A stretch of DNA of 64,000 nucleotides, from assembly GCF_007859865.1 (NCBI RefSeq), contig NZ_SJPI01000001.1:1612001-1676000 (forward strand). Reading direction: 5' to 3'. This DNA comes from Rubripirellula amarantea. GTDB lineage: Bacteria; Planctomycetota; Planctomycetia; Pirellulales; Pirellulaceae. A program made the position numbers and the translations under genes. Positions 56,993-64,000 of the stretch are shown in pieces; the first letter of the stretch is position 1; each line of letters starts with the position of its first letter. A model generated the notes under the pieces. The model did not search any database and was not told where the DNA came from. It saw only the letters and a list, made by a program, of their open reading frames with translations.

Positions 56993-59623
56993 ATGACTCC
57001 GATGATGAAACAATATCACGAAGCGAAGGCAGCCTGCGGCGACGCACTGCTGTTTTTTCGCATGGGTGACTTCTACGAACTGTTCTTGGACGACGCAAAA
57101 GTCGCGGCGGGGATCCTCGGATTAACGCTGACTAGCCGGGATAAGGACAGCGACAACCCGACGGCGATGGCGGGATTTCCGCACCATCAGCTCGATGGGT
57201 ATCTGCATAAGCTTATCCGCGCCGGCTATCGAGCGGCCGTTTGCGAACAGATGGAAGACCCCAAGACTGCCAAGGGGCTCGTCAAACGCGAGGTCACCCG
57301 CGTTGTTAGCGCTGGGACACTGACTGACGACGGGCTGCTTGACCCTCGCGAATCCAACTACGTCGCTGCGGTGTGTTTGATCCACGACAAGAAGTCAGGC
57401 AAGACCAAAGGGACTCCCAAAACTCTTGCCGGAATCGCCTGGGCAGAACTTTCAAGTGGACGTTTCGAAGCGGGCACGTTCGACGTCGCTCGTATCGAAG
57501 ATGAATTGGCTCGAATTGGCCCTGCCGAAGTGCTCTATCGTGAAGATGATTCGCACTTCTCGCCGGACACGACCGCACCTTGGGCGTGGACCTCGCGTCC
57601 AGCATGGTCGTTTGCCGAAGACACGGCCAAGGAAACGTTGTGCAAGCAGTTTTCGGTGCAAAGCTTAGATGGCTTTGGCTTCGAGGATGACGATAAAGCT
57701 TCCCTTCGTGCCGCCGGCGCGGTATTGACCTACCTGCAAGAAACTCAACGCAGAGAGCTGACTCACTTCCGGTCCATCGCATCGCACCGCCGCACGAACT
57801 TCCTGCAAATCGATGCCGCGACACGACGCAGTCTTGAAATCACTCGCACGATCCGCAGTGGATCCCGTGAAGGATCGCTACTGGGGGTGATTGATCGGAC
57901 ATGCACATCAATGGGGTCACGATTGTTGGGCGATTGGATTGCCGCTCCGCTCATTGAACGCGATGCGATTGAGTCTCGGCTCGATGCAATTAGCGAACTG
58001 GTAAACGATGCCAAATTAAGAGCAGACATTCGTGATACGCTCAAGCGGGTTTTTGACTTGACCCGTTTGATGGCACGGATTGCAACACAACGAACGGGAC
58101 CTCGTGACCTTGTTCAAGTCGCACAAACGCTGGCCAATCTGCCGGCGCTAAAGGCTCGATTGACGGATCGCAAAAGTGAAAGATTGGCGTTCGTGGAAGC
58201 CCACCTGCACCTTTGTCCGGAACTGCGTTCTCGGCTTGAAAAGGCGTTGTCGGATGAATGTCCGATCAATGCATCGGAAGGCAACTTCATTCGCGAAGGC
58301 TACGACGAGGAACTCGACACATTGCGAGCACTCGCCAAAGGCGGCAAGCAGTGGATTGCGGCGTATCAGAAAACTCAAATGGACGAGACCGGTATCCCCA
58401 ACATCAAGGTGGGATACAACAAGGTCTTCGGCTTCTACTTAGAAGTCACCAACTCTCATAAAGATCGGGTTCCCGATTTCTTTATTCGCAAGCAAACCCT
58501 TAAGAATTGCGAACGGTACATCACACCGGAGTTGAAGGAATACGAAGAGAAAGTATTAGCTGCGGACGACAATGCATCGATGCGTGAACAGCACCTGTTC
58601 ATGCAGCTTCGCACGATGACTCACAATCATTTGTCGACGCTACAGGAGGTCGCCACGGCGATGGCCGAGCTTGATGTGCTGGCATCGCAAGCCGAAATCG
58701 CAGCAACCCGAGGCTGGACGCGTCCCGTGCTGACTGAGGATTCGGTTCTGCGCATTGAAGAAGGTCGCCACCCGGTCTTGGACGTGACGTTGCCCCAAGG
58801 TGAGTTCGTGCCCAATGACTGTATTCAATCACCAGAGGCTGGCATGATTCAGTTGATTACCGGTCCGAACATGGCCGGTAAGAGCACGTATATTCGCCAG
58901 GTCGCTTTGCTGACTTTGATGGCCCAGGCTGGTTCTTTCGTTCCAGCAAAGAAGGCTGAGATCGGCATCGCTGATCGCATCTTTGCTCGCGTGGGTGCTA
59001 GTGACGAGCTCAGCCGCGGCCAAAGTACGTTCATGGTCGAGATGGTTGAAACGGCCAGGATCTTGAATACGGCAACTTCGCGAAGCCTCGTGATCTTGGA
59101 CGAGATCGGACGCGGGACGAGCACCTACGACGGTTTGTCGCTGGCTTGGGCGATCACCGAACATCTGCACGAGCAAATTGGCTGCCGAACTTTGTTCGCC
59201 ACACACTATCACGAGTTGACACAACTTGAAGAAACCCTGCCTCGCGTCGCAAACCTGAATGTGGCAGTTAAGGAATGGAACGACGAAGTGATTTTCTTGC
59301 ACCGAATCGTCCGCGGAGGTGCCGACAAGAGCTACGGTATCCATGTGGCGCGGCTGGCGGGTATTCCGCTATCGGTTAATGAACGGGCCAAGGATGTGTT
59401 GGCTCAGTTGGAAGCCGACCACCGGGATGCACTGGATCGTCCTACGATTCAATCGCCGGGCGCTTCCACGAGCGGTCAATATCAAATGACTTTGTTTGGG
59501 TTTGCGGACCATCCTTTGATTGGCGAAGTCGACAAGCTGGACATTGATTCGATGACTCCAATCGAGGCGTTGCAATTTTTGCAATCGGCCAAGCAGTCAC
59601 TTCGATCGGCAGCGGCGACCTAA
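56993..59623 (+). CDS. mutS: DNA mismatch repair protein MutS
   Basis: 876 residues. The mismatch-binding F-x-E motif is MGDFYELF (Phe27, Glu29). The connector and lever regions follow. The ATPase has Walker A GPNMAGKST (about 624-632), then VGASDELSRGQSTFMVEM, Walker B VILDEIGRGTSTYDG and TLFATHYHELTQLE. The length is normal for MutS1. It recognises mispairs and starts methyl- or nick-directed repair with MutL. Its last 27 bases overlap the convergent membrane-protein gene. Confidence 0.97.
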   Translation: MTPMMKQYHEAKAACGDALLFFRMGDFYELFLDDAKVAAGILGLTLTSRDKDSDNPTAMAGFPHHQLDGYLHKLIRAGYRAAVCEQMEDPKTAKGLVKREVTRVVSAGTLTDDGLLDPRESNYVAAVCLIHDKKSGKTKGTPKTLAGIAWAELSSGRFEAGTFDVARIEDELARIGPAEVLYREDDSHFSPDTTAPWAWTSRPAWSFAEDTAKETLCKQFSVQSLDGFGFEDDDKASLRAAGAVLTYLQETQRRELTHFRSIASHRRTNFLQIDAATRRSLEITRTIRSGSREGSLLGVIDRTCTSMGSRLLGDWIAAPLIERDAIESRLDAISELVNDAKLRADIRDTLKRVFDLTRLMARIATQRTGPRDLVQVAQTLANLPALKARLTDRKSERLAFVEAHLHLCPELRSRLEKALSDECPINASEGNFIREGYDEELDTLRALAKGGKQWIAAYQKTQMDETGIPNIKVGYNKVFGFYLEVTNSHKDRVPDFFIRKQTLKNCERYITPELKEYEEKVLAADDNASMREQHLFMQLRTMTHNHLSTLQEVATAMAELDVLASQAEIAATRGWTRPVLTEDSVLRIEEGRHPVLDVTLPQGEFVPNDCIQSPEAGMIQLITGPNMAGKSTYIRQVALLTLMAQAGSFVPAKKAEIGIADRIFARVGASDELSRGQSTFMVEMVETARILNTATSRSLVILDEIGRGTSTYDGLSLAWAITEHLHEQIGCRTLFATHYHELTQLEETLPRVANLNVAVKEWNDEVIFLHRIVRGGADKSYGIHVARLAGIPLSVNERAKDVLAQLEADHRDALDRPTIQSPGASTSGQYQMTLFGFADHPLIGEVDKLDIDSMTPIEALQFLQSAKQSLRSAAAT

Positions 59624-60412
59624 GAGATTGACCTGAACTTGGCAGCGATGGATTGTGGTCGTGATGACCAAAGTCGCTGCCGGTGCCACCAATAAAAGCC
59701 GTACTTCTTTGTCATCAAGTTGCATGAACCAGTGCGGCAGGTAAGTGTCGATGCCTAGCGTGATCGCATACGTTTGAGCCAGATAGGCAAGCGTCAGCAG
59801 AACGAATCCTAAAGCAACCACTAGCCAACGCGTTTGGGCGCTACCAGAAGCTGCAAGCCACGATCCAAGTGCCATCGCAAAGCACGACGGCAAGAACATG
59901 CCAATGATGCGTGGCAATTCTCCATTGAGGTTAAGAGTGCGAAGCCCCGTGATCAGTGCCGCCATGATTGCGGTGAACACCAGTAGCCATCGAATCGACA
60001 TGCTTGCGTTTCCACTTCGGCGGCTGGGACGTATTCGGTAAGGTGGCGTCCGTGTCCAGCGCATCCACGCCGACAAAATCACGGCCAGTCCGATGGAAAG
60101 GATAAAAAACGCGCTGGTGACGTTATCGAACAGTCGAAAAACCAAAAAACCGAACAAGCAAGACGCGACTGCGGTAAAGCATTGAGGGCATCGGCAGCCC
60201 GGTGATATCAGGATTGCACCGACCGTCGGGCCAGCGAAAAACAAGATCGCCAAGACCCACCAGTCGATGGCTTTCTCACCGTGGAAGTCCGAAACCAGTT
60301 GAACCATTCCGGTCGCCAGCACTTGGACGAATGCGATGAATATGGGCATCCACCACCAGTTGCGACCTATGGCGAAGGAATCCACTTGATGGGGAGTGGG
60401 AGTTGGCGTCAC
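59597..60412 (-). CDS. Hypothetical multi-helix membrane protein
   Basis: 271 residues from GTG 60412. About seven to eight hydrophobic segments (WWMPIFIAFVQVLATGMV, WVLAILFFAGPTVGAILI, a Cys-containing loop GCRCPQCF, then more helices). The C terminus is basic with LLGRRCRSK. No family recognised. Its 3' end overlaps mutS by 27 bases on the opposite strand, so their terminal codons are shared antisense. Confidence 0.6.
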   Translation of the reverse strand: MTPTPTPHQVDSFAIGRNWWWMPIFIAFVQVLATGMVQLVSDFHGEKAIDWWVLAILFFAGPTVGAILISPGCRCPQCFTAVASCLFGFLVFRLFDNVTSAFFILSIGLAVILSAWMRWTRTPPYRIRPSRRSGNASMSIRWLLVFTAIMAALITGLRTLNLNGELPRIIGMFLPSCFAMALGSWLAASGSAQTRWLVVALGFVLLTLAYLAQTYAITLGIDTYLPHWFMQLDDKEVRLLLVAPAATLVITTTIHRCQVQVNLLGRRCRSK

Positions 60413-60476
60413 AGTGTCCTCGACGGATCAAAGCAGCAAACGATTCATTCAAGCTACTTTCGGTCCGTACATAAAG

Positions 60477-60510
60477 AAAGCCCCGCAGCGTTTTCACACT
60501 GCGGGGCTTT
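60477..60510. terminator. Strong intrinsic terminator after the YTV gene
   Basis: The perfect 12-bp stem AAAGCCCCGCAG (60477-60488) pairs with CTGCGGGGCTTT (60499-60510), loop of 10. On the minus strand it is followed by CTTTCTTTAT, so it mainly ends the YTV transcript. Confidence 0.9.
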
Positions 60511-60548
60511 CATGTTCCTCATGTCGAAAACGACATGGGAGAGCAAAA

Positions 60549-62954
60549 CTAGTTGCCGCAGCTAGTGCAGCCAGCGCCGGTTTCCATTACAGCACCTTCG
60601 CTGTAACCGCTGTCCATGATGACTTCGCCACCATAGCTGCCGCCGTCACTGATGATTCCGCCTTCGCTGTAACCTTCGGTGCCAGCAGGAGCTGACATGA
60701 TGGCTGGTGCTGCGTTGCCGTAGACCGGGACCGTGACGGTCGTCGGAACTTGCTTGCAGACCTGAACCTGAACGGTGCGAGTCGATTGAACAGGAACGCA
60801 CACGGTGTAGGTCTCTGGTACTTCTTCGGTAACGTTATCGTAAACGGTAACATTGTACGAACGAGTACGAGTTTCAGGAACGTTGACGGTGAAGTTCACT
60901 TGACGGCTTCGCGTTTGCGATTCCATGCGAGTGCGTTGAACCGTACGGGTACGTTGCTCGGTCGTCATGGTTGTTTGTGGAACCATGCGAGTGCGAGTTT
61001 CCAAGCGAGTGCGAGTTACTGGCACCATGCGAGTACGAGTTTCTGTCGTCATCGTGGTAACAGGAACCGTTCGAGTGCGAGTCTCTTGACGAGTCTTTTG
61101 CACTTGGTACGTACGAGTACGCGTTTCTTGGCGTGTTCGTTGAACATTGACCGTTCGCGTACGAGTCTCGGTATTCATGACGGTGTAAGGAACCGTACGA
61201 GTACGAGTTTCGGTGCGAGTGCGAGTCACTGGAACCATACGCGTGCGGGTTTGCGTGGTCATCGTGGTCACAGGAACTTCGCGGGTGCGAGTTTCCGTGC
61301 GGCAACGTTGAACAGCAACCATACGGGTACGAGTTTCGGTGCGGTACTTGGTGACGGTGTAGTCACGAGTACGTTGCTCGGTACGGCAGCGTTGGACTTC
61401 AACGGCACGGGTGCGTTGCTCGGTGGTGTACTTGGTCACGTTGACGGTACGGCTACGAGTTTCGCTACGAGTGCGGGTTACAGGAACCATTCGCGTTTGC
61501 GTTTGGGTCGTGTAGCTGGTCACGGTGTAAGTGTAAGGAACTTGCTCACACTGGACTTGGTACGTCGTGCAAGGAACCTGTTCGGTTACCAAGTTCGGGC
61601 ACCACACTTTCTTGTAGCAAACCGTTGGGCACGAAACGACTGGAGCACAGCCACAGCTTGATTCGCATCCGCCGCAACTGTCGCAGGACGATCCACAGCT
61701 CGATCCGCCACCGCAACCACTGCCACAACCGTGGCCGCCTTTGCAACCGAGAACTCCACCCAGTAGTCCGCCGAGAACGCCACGGCGAGCACTGCCGCCA
61801 CCGTATGCGCTACCGCTGCTGGTGCCGCCACTGGTAACAGCAACCGTTTGGTAACTGCCTGCGTCGCGGGTCACTGTTCGCATGGTTGTCACAGGAACTC
61901 GCTTGCTAACGGTACGGTAAGCGGTGCGTTGTTCTTGGACAGGAACTCGGACAGTGTAGTTTTGAGCGACTTGCTCGGTGTAAGGAACTTGAACGGTGTA
62001 GTTCTGAGTTACTTGCTCGGTGTAAGGAACCGTTACCGAATACGGTTGTTCAATCGTTTCGGTGTAAGGAACGTTGACGTTATAGGTTTGCGTCATCGTT
62101 TCGGTGTAAGGAACCTGAACCGTGTAGTTCTGCGCAACTTCTTCGGTGTAAGGAACGCTCACTTGATACGACTCGGTGCGACTCGAGGTCACAGGAACTT
62201 GAACCGTGTAGGTTTGCTCAACGTTCTCGGTGTAAGGAACGCTAACGGTGTAGCTTTCTTCGCGAGTTTGCTGAACTGGAACTTGCACCGTATAAGCTTG
62301 CTCAACTTGCTCGGTGTAAGGAACCGTCACGGTGTAGTCTTGAGTCATCGTTTCGGTGTAAGGAACGCAAACGGTGTAAGTCTGTTCGACTTGCGACGTC
62401 TGAGGAACCTGCACCGTGTACGTTTGAGCGACTTGCTCGGTGTAAGGAACCGAAACTTGGTAGGACTGTTCGACTTGCGTCGTCACAGGAACCTGTACCG
62501 TGTAAGGAACTTCCTCGGTGTAAGGAACAGCAACCTGAACGGTGTACTCTTCGGTGCGAGTTTGAGTCTGCGGCACGTTGACCGTGTACTGCTGCTCACG
62601 AGTTTCGACTCGAGCGACTTGTCGAGTGACACTTCGCATGCGAGTACGAGTCTCTTGCTGATAGCTAGTCACAGGAACTTCGCGAGTCTCGGTGACCATT
62701 TGCGAACGCATCACAGTGCGGGTCTCGTAGGAAACCGATGGACCACAAGCTCCACCAGCACCCAAAGCACCACTGCCGTAACCGCTGTCGCTTCCAAGAA
62801 CAACGCCAGAGCTAGCCGAAAGGCCAGCGCCGCCGCCGATGCATGCACCCGATCCGCTTGAACAGGGGGCGCAATTGCAATTGCCTGCTGCGCTAACGCT
62901 AGCAGTGGTCAGCACGAATGCCGACGCGTAGAACATTTTTGAAATCCACTTCAC
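60549..62954 (-). CDS. YTV/TRTR repeat planctomycete surface protein
   Basis: 801 residues from GTG 62954, chosen because AGGAGG lies 9 bases upstream and a signal peptide follows (KWISKMFYASAFVLTTASVSA). A Cys/Gly-rich start is followed by block A (about 100-380), with roughly 14-residue units built on YTVQVPYTEQVAQ. Then comes a Gly/Ser/Cys hinge (about 395-460: GCGSGCGGGSSCGSSC and CESSCGC), and block B (about 480-720) of TRTRMVPVTRTRTE-type units. A tail with YTVCVPVQSTR and Gly-rich GYSEGG repeats ends GCTSCGN. YTV-repeat proteins are known from planctomycete cell walls; the alternating Thr/Val/Tyr pattern suggests beta-strands. The Cys pairs may cross-link it. Confidence 0.9.
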   Translation of the reverse strand: MKWISKMFYASAFVLTTASVSAAGNCNCAPCSSGSGACIGGGAGLSASSGVVLGSDSGYGSGALGAGGACGPSVSYETRTVMRSQMVTETREVPVTSYQQETRTRMRSVTRQVARVETREQQYTVNVPQTQTRTEEYTVQVAVPYTEEVPYTVQVPVTTQVEQSYQVSVPYTEQVAQTYTVQVPQTSQVEQTYTVCVPYTETMTQDYTVTVPYTEQVEQAYTVQVPVQQTREESYTVSVPYTENVEQTYTVQVPVTSSRTESYQVSVPYTEEVAQNYTVQVPYTETMTQTYNVNVPYTETIEQPYSVTVPYTEQVTQNYTVQVPYTEQVAQNYTVRVPVQEQRTAYRTVSKRVPVTTMRTVTRDAGSYQTVAVTSGGTSSGSAYGGGSARRGVLGGLLGGVLGCKGGHGCGSGCGGGSSCGSSCDSCGGCESSCGCAPVVSCPTVCYKKVWCPNLVTEQVPCTTYQVQCEQVPYTYTVTSYTTQTQTRMVPVTRTRSETRSRTVNVTKYTTEQRTRAVEVQRCRTEQRTRDYTVTKYRTETRTRMVAVQRCRTETRTREVPVTTMTTQTRTRMVPVTRTRTETRTRTVPYTVMNTETRTRTVNVQRTRQETRTRTYQVQKTRQETRTRTVPVTTMTTETRTRMVPVTRTRLETRTRMVPQTTMTTEQRTRTVQRTRMESQTRSRQVNFTVNVPETRTRSYNVTVYDNVTEEVPETYTVCVPVQSTRTVQVQVCKQVPTTVTVPVYGNAAPAIMSAPAGTEGYSEGGIISDGGSYGGEVIMDSGYSEGAVMETGAGCTSCGN
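60880..62560 (-). repeat. Two blocks of short coding repeats (TRTR and YTV) around a Cys-rich hinge
   Basis: Roughly 60880-61510 codes for the TRTR block and 61940-62560 for the YTV block. In the DNA, words such as GGTGTAAGGAAC recur about every 42 bases in the YTV block, and CGAGTACGAGTTTC-like words in the TRTR block. The hinge is about 61660-61840. Confidence 0.8.
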
Positions 62955-62956
62955 AG

Positions 62957-62975
62957 TAGAAATCCTCCTCGAGGG
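62957..62975 (-). promoter_or_regulatory. Strong ribosome binding site deciding the YTV start
   Basis: On the minus strand, GAGGAGG lies upstream of the GTG at 62954, with a 9-base spacer (ATTTCTACT). It is the strongest such site noticed in the window and fits a highly expressed surface protein. Confidence 0.75.
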
Positions 62976-63101
62976 GACAGAAAGAATATGAGATGTGCTT
63001 TGGCCCGTGCTAAATACGTGCTCCAGCCTCCGCATCCCCCGAGCGGTTAACCGATACTAGAACAAAGGGATCGTAATACAACTTTGTTCAGGTCCGATTC
63101 C

Positions 63102-63137
63102 AAAAAAAAATCGGCAGGCCGTTTTGGCCTGCCGATT
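63102..63137 (-). terminator. Intrinsic terminator after the small exported protein
   Basis: The stem AATCGGCAGGCC (63109-63120) pairs with GGCCTGCCGATT (63126-63137), loop of 5. On the minus strand it is followed by a run of T (from A's at 63102-63110). It ends transcription of the gene at 63208-63849. Confidence 0.9.
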
Positions 63138-63207
63138 GAAGTGATTGATCGAGGATGAAAGGTGGCTTTTTTTGCCATTTCACCCGGTTTTCTATGCGGT
63201 TTTGAAG

Positions 63208-63849
63208 TTACCGAGTTCGGAACACCTGACCAGGCTGGATGTTGGTGGGGTAGCCTTGGTTAGTGATGGGTGTGCCAGTGGTGCTTCGGGTGGCCGAGCT
63301 ACGAGTTGTGGTGCTGCGAGGGGCTGGGGCCTTCTCTTCGACCTTCTGGTTGACCAAGTTCCAACGCTTGCCATTGAGGCCCGATGCTGGATTCCAGTCC
63401 AATCCAGGAACAAACATGATCGAGGCAATGTTGCTGCCATTGATGGTGGCGGTGCCCCATTCGGTATCGACAGTGACCAGCTTGACATCGGTCGCACCGG
63501 TGATCGAGTCACCGTTTAGCATCACGACGGTGGTGCTGGCGTTCTCGGCCGAAGCAAAGCGGATGCCGGCAACTTCTGAAAGTGGAATGCTGGCTCCGCC
63601 GAACGAAGTTTGCATTTCAAGTGTCGTGGTGTCGGTCAGTGTGCCTTCGAGGCGCGTTTTGCTGAGCAAATCAACGGCAACGCTTAAAGGACGAACGGCT
63701 GGTGCTTTGGCACTTGAAGTAGCGCGAGCGACAGGCTTCGCCTTTGGAATTTCTTTCTTCGCTTCTTCTTGAGCCGAAACATTGCTGACCGTCAGGGCTG
63801 CAATGGCGAGTGCGGCAACGCAACTGCGGAGGGAAAACAACGATTTCAT
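63208..63849 (-). CDS. Exported protein of unknown function
   Basis: 213 residues from ATG 63849, which begins a signal peptide (MKSLFSLRSCVAALAIAALTVSNVSAQ, cut after VSA). The short lysine/alanine-rich linker is followed by a compact beta domain (about 55-160) with LEGTLTDTTTLEMQTSFGG, IPLSEVAGIRFAS, VVMLNGDSITG and WGTATINGSNIASIMFVPG. The tail is Ser/Thr/Arg-rich and ends VFRTR. I do not recognise a family; the repeating 'L.G..T....L.M.T.FG...IPL..V.GIRF' theme suggests two related beta units. It is followed by a strong terminator. Confidence 0.7.
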   Translation of the reverse strand: MKSLFSLRSCVAALAIAALTVSNVSAQEEAKKEIPKAKPVARATSSAKAPAVRPLSVAVDLLSKTRLEGTLTDTTTLEMQTSFGGASIPLSEVAGIRFASAENASTTVVMLNGDSITGATDVKLVTVDTEWGTATINGSNIASIMFVPGLDWNPASGLNGKRWNLVNQKVEEKAPAPRSTTTRSSATRSTTGTPITNQGYPTNIQPGQVFRTR

Positions 63850-64000
63850 AGGTAGACTCTCTGTAAGGTGAGAACTGCGGTTTTCAAACATGGATGTTTC
63901 GAACGATGGCAAGACTCTGCCTTCGATGGATTCGACACTAGTTCGCAGTCCAACCTCGCTGACACGAATGCGATCGTGATCGAGCAATATTCCAGAGAGG

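Noticed and set aside
60880..62560. CRISPR-like repeats
   Set aside because: The periodic words are codon repeats of a single protein with no unique spacers.
61848..62861. 337-codon open frame opposite the YTV gene
   Set aside because: It mirrors the YTV repeats, has no plausible start signal or domain, and arises because the repeat codons leave no stops on the other strand.

Overview
The window looks like a chromosome segment from a Planctomycetota bacterium, most likely a Rhodopirellula-like member of the Pirellulaceae. The clues are secreted Cys-type sulfatases, a YTV/TRTR repeat surface protein, giant exported proteins with an N-terminal 'VE(S/R)L..R.(L/V)LAA' motif, dockerin and golvesin-like domains, an SEC-C-tagged M90 peptidase, DUF6677, and frequent GTG/TTG starts. 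No taxonomic search was possible, so this is inference from gene content.

Layout. 1-437: end of a DUF1570-type peptidase-like gene, then a tRNA-Leu(UAA). 1153-14593: a catabolic, polysaccharide-oriented stretch, all on the + strand: a sulfatase, a small exported protein, a secreted FGE-fold protein without the FGE cysteines, a Tat-exported Gfo/Idh oxidoreductase, a tandem double sulfatase with a C-terminal carbohydrate-binding-like module, a spherulin-4-like protein and a fused HyuA-HyuB hydantoinase/oxoprolinase. 14610-24753: a MOSC protein, gyrA, gap, a methyltransferase, a gluzincin-like secreted protein, an iron-type solute-binding lipoprotein, a fatty acid desaturase and a class I glutamine amidotransferase. 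24779-30096: a 1408-residue surface serine protease with golvesin-like repeats and an M90 (MtfA-like) peptidase with SEC-C tail.

30328-35031: a compact secretin module (PilM-PilN fusion, PilO-like protein, secretin with a Cys/His tail). 35074-37272 (minus): trkA, a small membrane protein and a DUF6677 protein. 37597-44345: a collinear housekeeping run, DAHP synthase, tpiA, secG, yicC, gmk, rpoZ, coaC-type decarboxylase and a CBS-containing family II pyrophosphatase.

44375-49873 holds the most unusual structure. A full-length PfkB sugar kinase gene (kdgK-like) is followed by a second, truncated copy of its last ~597 bp. Between the two direct repeats sit about 3 kb carrying three exported-protein genes with AGA/AGG-rich codon use. 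Two of the three carry a single in-frame TAA in otherwise intact reading frames. The arrangement resembles single-crossover integration of a circular element that regenerates the target gene. An SDR gene upstream of kdgK suggests uronate/2-keto-3-deoxygluconate catabolism.

49966-63849: a PPPGMGG-repeat exported protein, a giant dockerin/cadherin-like protein, TerC, a NIPSNAP-like protein, mutS, a membrane protein, the 801-residue YTV protein and a small exported protein. Clear intrinsic terminators lie at 3418-3452, 18374-18405, 60477-60510 and 63102-63137.
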